Below, piece by piece: positions 14,146 through 15,533 of a stretch of 15,533 nt of DNA (position 1 is its first letter; each line of letters starts with the position of its first letter). Made by a program: the position numbers and the translations under genes. The notes beneath the pieces are model-generated. The model did not search any database. It saw only the letters and a program-made list of their open reading frames with translations, and was not told the DNA's origin. Source of the stretch: Methanosarcinaceae archaeon (GTDB lineage Archaea > Halobacteriota > Methanosarcinia > Methanosarcinales > Methanosarcinaceae); the NCBI GenBank assembly GCA_030655675.1, contig JAUSPM010000232.1:1-15533 (forward strand). Reading direction: 5' to 3'.

Positions 14146-14178
14146 CGAGTTAATCCGAGTATAGCGAGGATTTTCTCG
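14146..14178. repeat. 33-base hairpin element, copy B
   Basis: The element is CGAG-TT-AATCC, an 11-base loop GAGTATAGCGA, then GGATT-TT-CTCG. It has the same 4+2+5+11+5+2+4 layout as copy A. One outer pair changes from A-T to G-C and one inner pair from G-C to C-G, and both stay paired. It lies 68 bases past the radical SAM stop codon. Confidence 0.65.
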
Positions 14179-14246
14179 TAAGGATACAACATTATCCAAC
14201 AACTATTATTCATAAATCCATCTATAAACCTATTTCGTAACTATAT

Positions 14247-15242
14247 TTACATTAAATATTGACAATCCGGATCTTCAGATAAAAAGTCTCCATTTATATA
14301 GGCTTTACATCGTGCTCCACCGCATTCATCCCTTCTAAAACATCTGCCGCATTTACCTTTTAGATTTTCACGATTCCGAAGTTTGTTGAGAATTATAGAG
14401 TCATTCCATATATCTACAAAACTATTTTCCCGCACGTTGCCAACAGGCATTTGCATTAACATACAGGGATAAACCGTACCATCATTGAAGATACATGCAA
14501 TTGATCTGCCTGCACCACAACAACCCTGCCGATAACTGCTGTCGTTATTTTGCCGATATAGTATATCAAACTGAGGAATACCGATCATCCTTGTGGTCAT
14601 GTTCGTGGTTTTTGAATATTCAAGTATCTGTTCAACCACCTGCAACTTTTTGTCAACCCCCAATGTAGAGTCAGATCTTCCACGACCGGTTGCGATGAAT
14701 TCAAATATCTCAACACCGACTGCCCCAAGTTCCTGTGCAAATGATAAAAGATCAGGGATCTCATGATAATTTAAACTGTGAACACATGGATTTACCTGAA
14801 AAGGAATACCTGCTTCCTTTAAGTATTCAATTCCACGAAGTGCATCCTCAAAACTACCAGGAACATTCCTGAAATCATCATGTGTCTTTGCTGTTGCACC
14901 ATCAAGACTCACAGCACATATCTTTAACCCTGCTTTTTTCAATTCAACAGCCATTTCGAGAGTCATTGTGGTCCCATTTGTTCCAAGGATTGGAATAAGT
15001 CCAATCTCCGCAGCATGACTTATAAGTTGCAGCAGATCTGAACGTAGAGTTGGTTCTCCACCATCAAATATGATCATCATGGTTCCAGCCGCTTTTATCT
15101 CATCAAGAACCCTAACCGCTTCATTGGTAGATAATTCATCAGGTGAAGGAAAGGATGAAGCTCTACTGTAACAGTGTTTGCAATTCAGGTTACACTGACG
15201 AGTGATGGAAAATGTTACAATTGTTGGAGATACGTTATTCAT
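14247..15242 (-). CDS. Radical SAM/SPASM protein, AhbD-like (heme b synthase of the siroheme pathway, tentative)
   Basis: A 331-residue enzyme. C17-N-L-N-C21-K-H-C24 binds the radical SAM 4Fe-4S cluster, and FDGGEP (59-64) is the SAM-binding GGEP motif. LGTNGT and AVSLDGA continue the barrel. The C-terminal SPASM-like region has GCCGAGR, YPCML, GNVRENSFVDIW, KCGRCFRRDECGGARCKAY and a final DPDC, enough cysteines for an auxiliary cluster. The GNVRE...IW and KCGRC..DECGG...Y pattern resembles AhbC/AhbD, which convert siroheme derivatives to heme; YPC instead of the AhbC-type stretch favours AhbD. Heme supply fits the neighbouring cytochrome and ccm genes. A peptide-modifying SPASM enzyme remains possible. 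It has its own TATA box. Confidence 0.8.
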   Translation of the reverse strand: MNNVSPTIVTFSITRQCNLNCKHCYSRASSFPSPDELSTNEAVRVLDEIKAAGTMMIIFDGGEPTLRSDLLQLISHAAEIGLIPILGTNGTTMTLEMAVELKKAGLKICAVSLDGATAKTHDDFRNVPGSFEDALRGIEYLKEAGIPFQVNPCVHSLNYHEIPDLLSFAQELGAVGVEIFEFIATGRGRSDSTLGVDKKLQVVEQILEYSKTTNMTTRMIGIPQFDILYRQNNDSSYRQGCCGAGRSIACIFNDGTVYPCMLMQMPVGNVRENSFVDIWNDSIILNKLRNRENLKGKCGRCFRRDECGGARCKAYINGDFLSEDPDCQYLM

Positions 15243-15270
15243 AATTGCTTAATATATATTATACTTTATA

Positions 15271-15278
15271 TTTATAAG
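15271..15278 (-). promoter_or_regulatory. TATA box candidate of the radical SAM gene
   Basis: The minus strand reads CTTATAAA about 30 bases before the ATG at 15242, in the 48-base gap. It implies a leader of only a few bases. Confidence 0.45.
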
Positions 15279-15290
15279 TGGTTCTTCATC

Positions 15291-15533
15291 TCACACATAT
15301 TTCCGCCGTTCCCCATCACTATGATTATACTCCGCCTTAATGATCTCAACATCAACATCAACACCAGAATGGCAACCTACACATGCCCAATGACCCTTTG
15401 AAAAATAATCCCCAACAACATTCCCCATCGTATGATCAAATGGAGTTCCTGCAAAATACCCCGTCACATCATCACTCATGCTCGAATAGAATGAATTGTG
15501 GATATTACCTGATTTATTCAATACCGCACCCAC
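15291..15533 (-). CDS. C-terminal end of a c-type cytochrome (5' part beyond the right edge)
   Basis: The frame is open from the right edge to a TGA at 15291, giving 80 visible residues; the true start lies outside the window. One heme motif, C-V-G-C-H, is seen in GHWACVGCHSG, with further histidines before it (NIH, FDH, GHW) that may be heme ligands. The tail is acidic and then basic. No transmembrane helix is visible in this part. It is probably a multiheme cytochrome on the same strand as the radical SAM gene, 48 bases upstream of it. Heme number and family cannot be judged. Confidence 0.75.
   Translation of the reverse strand: MGAVLNKSGNIHNSFYSSMSDDVTGYFAGTPFDHTMGNVVGDYFSKGHWACVGCHSGVDVDVEIIKAEYNHSDGERRKYV

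Larger units (their letters stand above)
13819..14246. other. 428-base intergenic region with promoter and inverted repeats, no convincing gene
   Basis: This stretch lies between the end of the radical SAM gene and the start of the pentaheme cytochrome. It contains a TATA candidate, the inverted pair at 13929-13942 and 14111-14124, and hairpin copy B at 14146-14178. A 65-codon minus-strand frame (14005-14202) runs through the hairpin and has no protein-like features. Confidence 0.6.

Noticed and set aside
14005..14202. 65-codon minus-strand open frame
   Set aside because: It passes through hairpin copy B and the right inverted-repeat arm. It has no clear ribosome binding site or protein-like features.
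1..15533. tRNA, rRNA, transposase or phage genes
   Set aside because: No cloverleaf-like segments, rRNA-like stretches or transposase/integrase motifs were recognised on either strand by eye.

Overview
The window looks like an AT-rich archaeal chromosome, most likely a cytochrome-containing member of the Methanosarcinales (methylotrophic methanogens or ANME relatives). The reasons are: an archaeal System I cytochrome c maturation set with the CxxxY variant of CcmE; small multiheme c-type cytochromes; a radical SAM/SPASM enzyme of the AhbD (alternative heme pathway) type; a very large secreted protein with a PGF-pre-PGF-like domain; TATA-type promoters; and ribosome binding sites of the GGTGAT/GGAGG type. 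The genus cannot be fixed from sequence reading alone.

Layout. Positions 1-3450 (minus) hold the first 1150 codons of a giant surface protein that runs off the left edge without a stop. Its N-terminal region carries 21-residue tandem repeats packed with N-glycosylation sequons. A 617-base non-coding stretch (3451-4067) holds its candidate promoter, with two 21-bp direct repeats that each contain a dyad. Next, on the minus strand, is an operon read ccmC-ccmD-ccmE-mtnP (6168 down to 4068). It includes a 48-residue CcmD-like gene that overlaps both neighbours.

A short divergent promoter region (6178-6261) with an ATTAC-N4-GTAAT dyad separates this from a tightly packed plus-strand operon (6277-10143). 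That operon encodes an ATC-hydrolase-like protein, a YeeE/YedE-type transporter split into two genes, a two-domain DUF3343 (Se/S carrier-like) protein, a NAD(P)H-hydrate dehydratase-like protein and a membrane-anchored six-bladed TolB-like propeller. A second propeller paralogue follows from its own promoter (10230-11261) and overlaps the end of the convergent ccmF by 53 bases.

The right part is again minus strand: ccmF (13230-11209), a pentaheme cytochrome (13818-13318), an AhbD-like radical SAM protein (15242-14247) and the C-terminal end of another c-type cytochrome (from the right edge to 15291). The intergenic gaps here contain two 33-base hairpins of identical geometry with compensatory base changes, and a 14-bp inverted repeat pair.

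How the parts work together. The minus-strand genes form a heme/cytochrome c block: heme synthesis (AhbD-like), heme handling and ligation (CcmC, CcmD, CcmE, CcmF) and apocytochromes. CcmA, CcmB and CcmG/H are not in the window. The plus-strand block between ccmF and ccmCDE looks like a sulfur or selenium import and carrier cassette combined with cell-surface propellers. It is the best candidate here for an undescribed system. The dyad between its TATA box and that of ccmC suggests the two blocks may be co-regulated.
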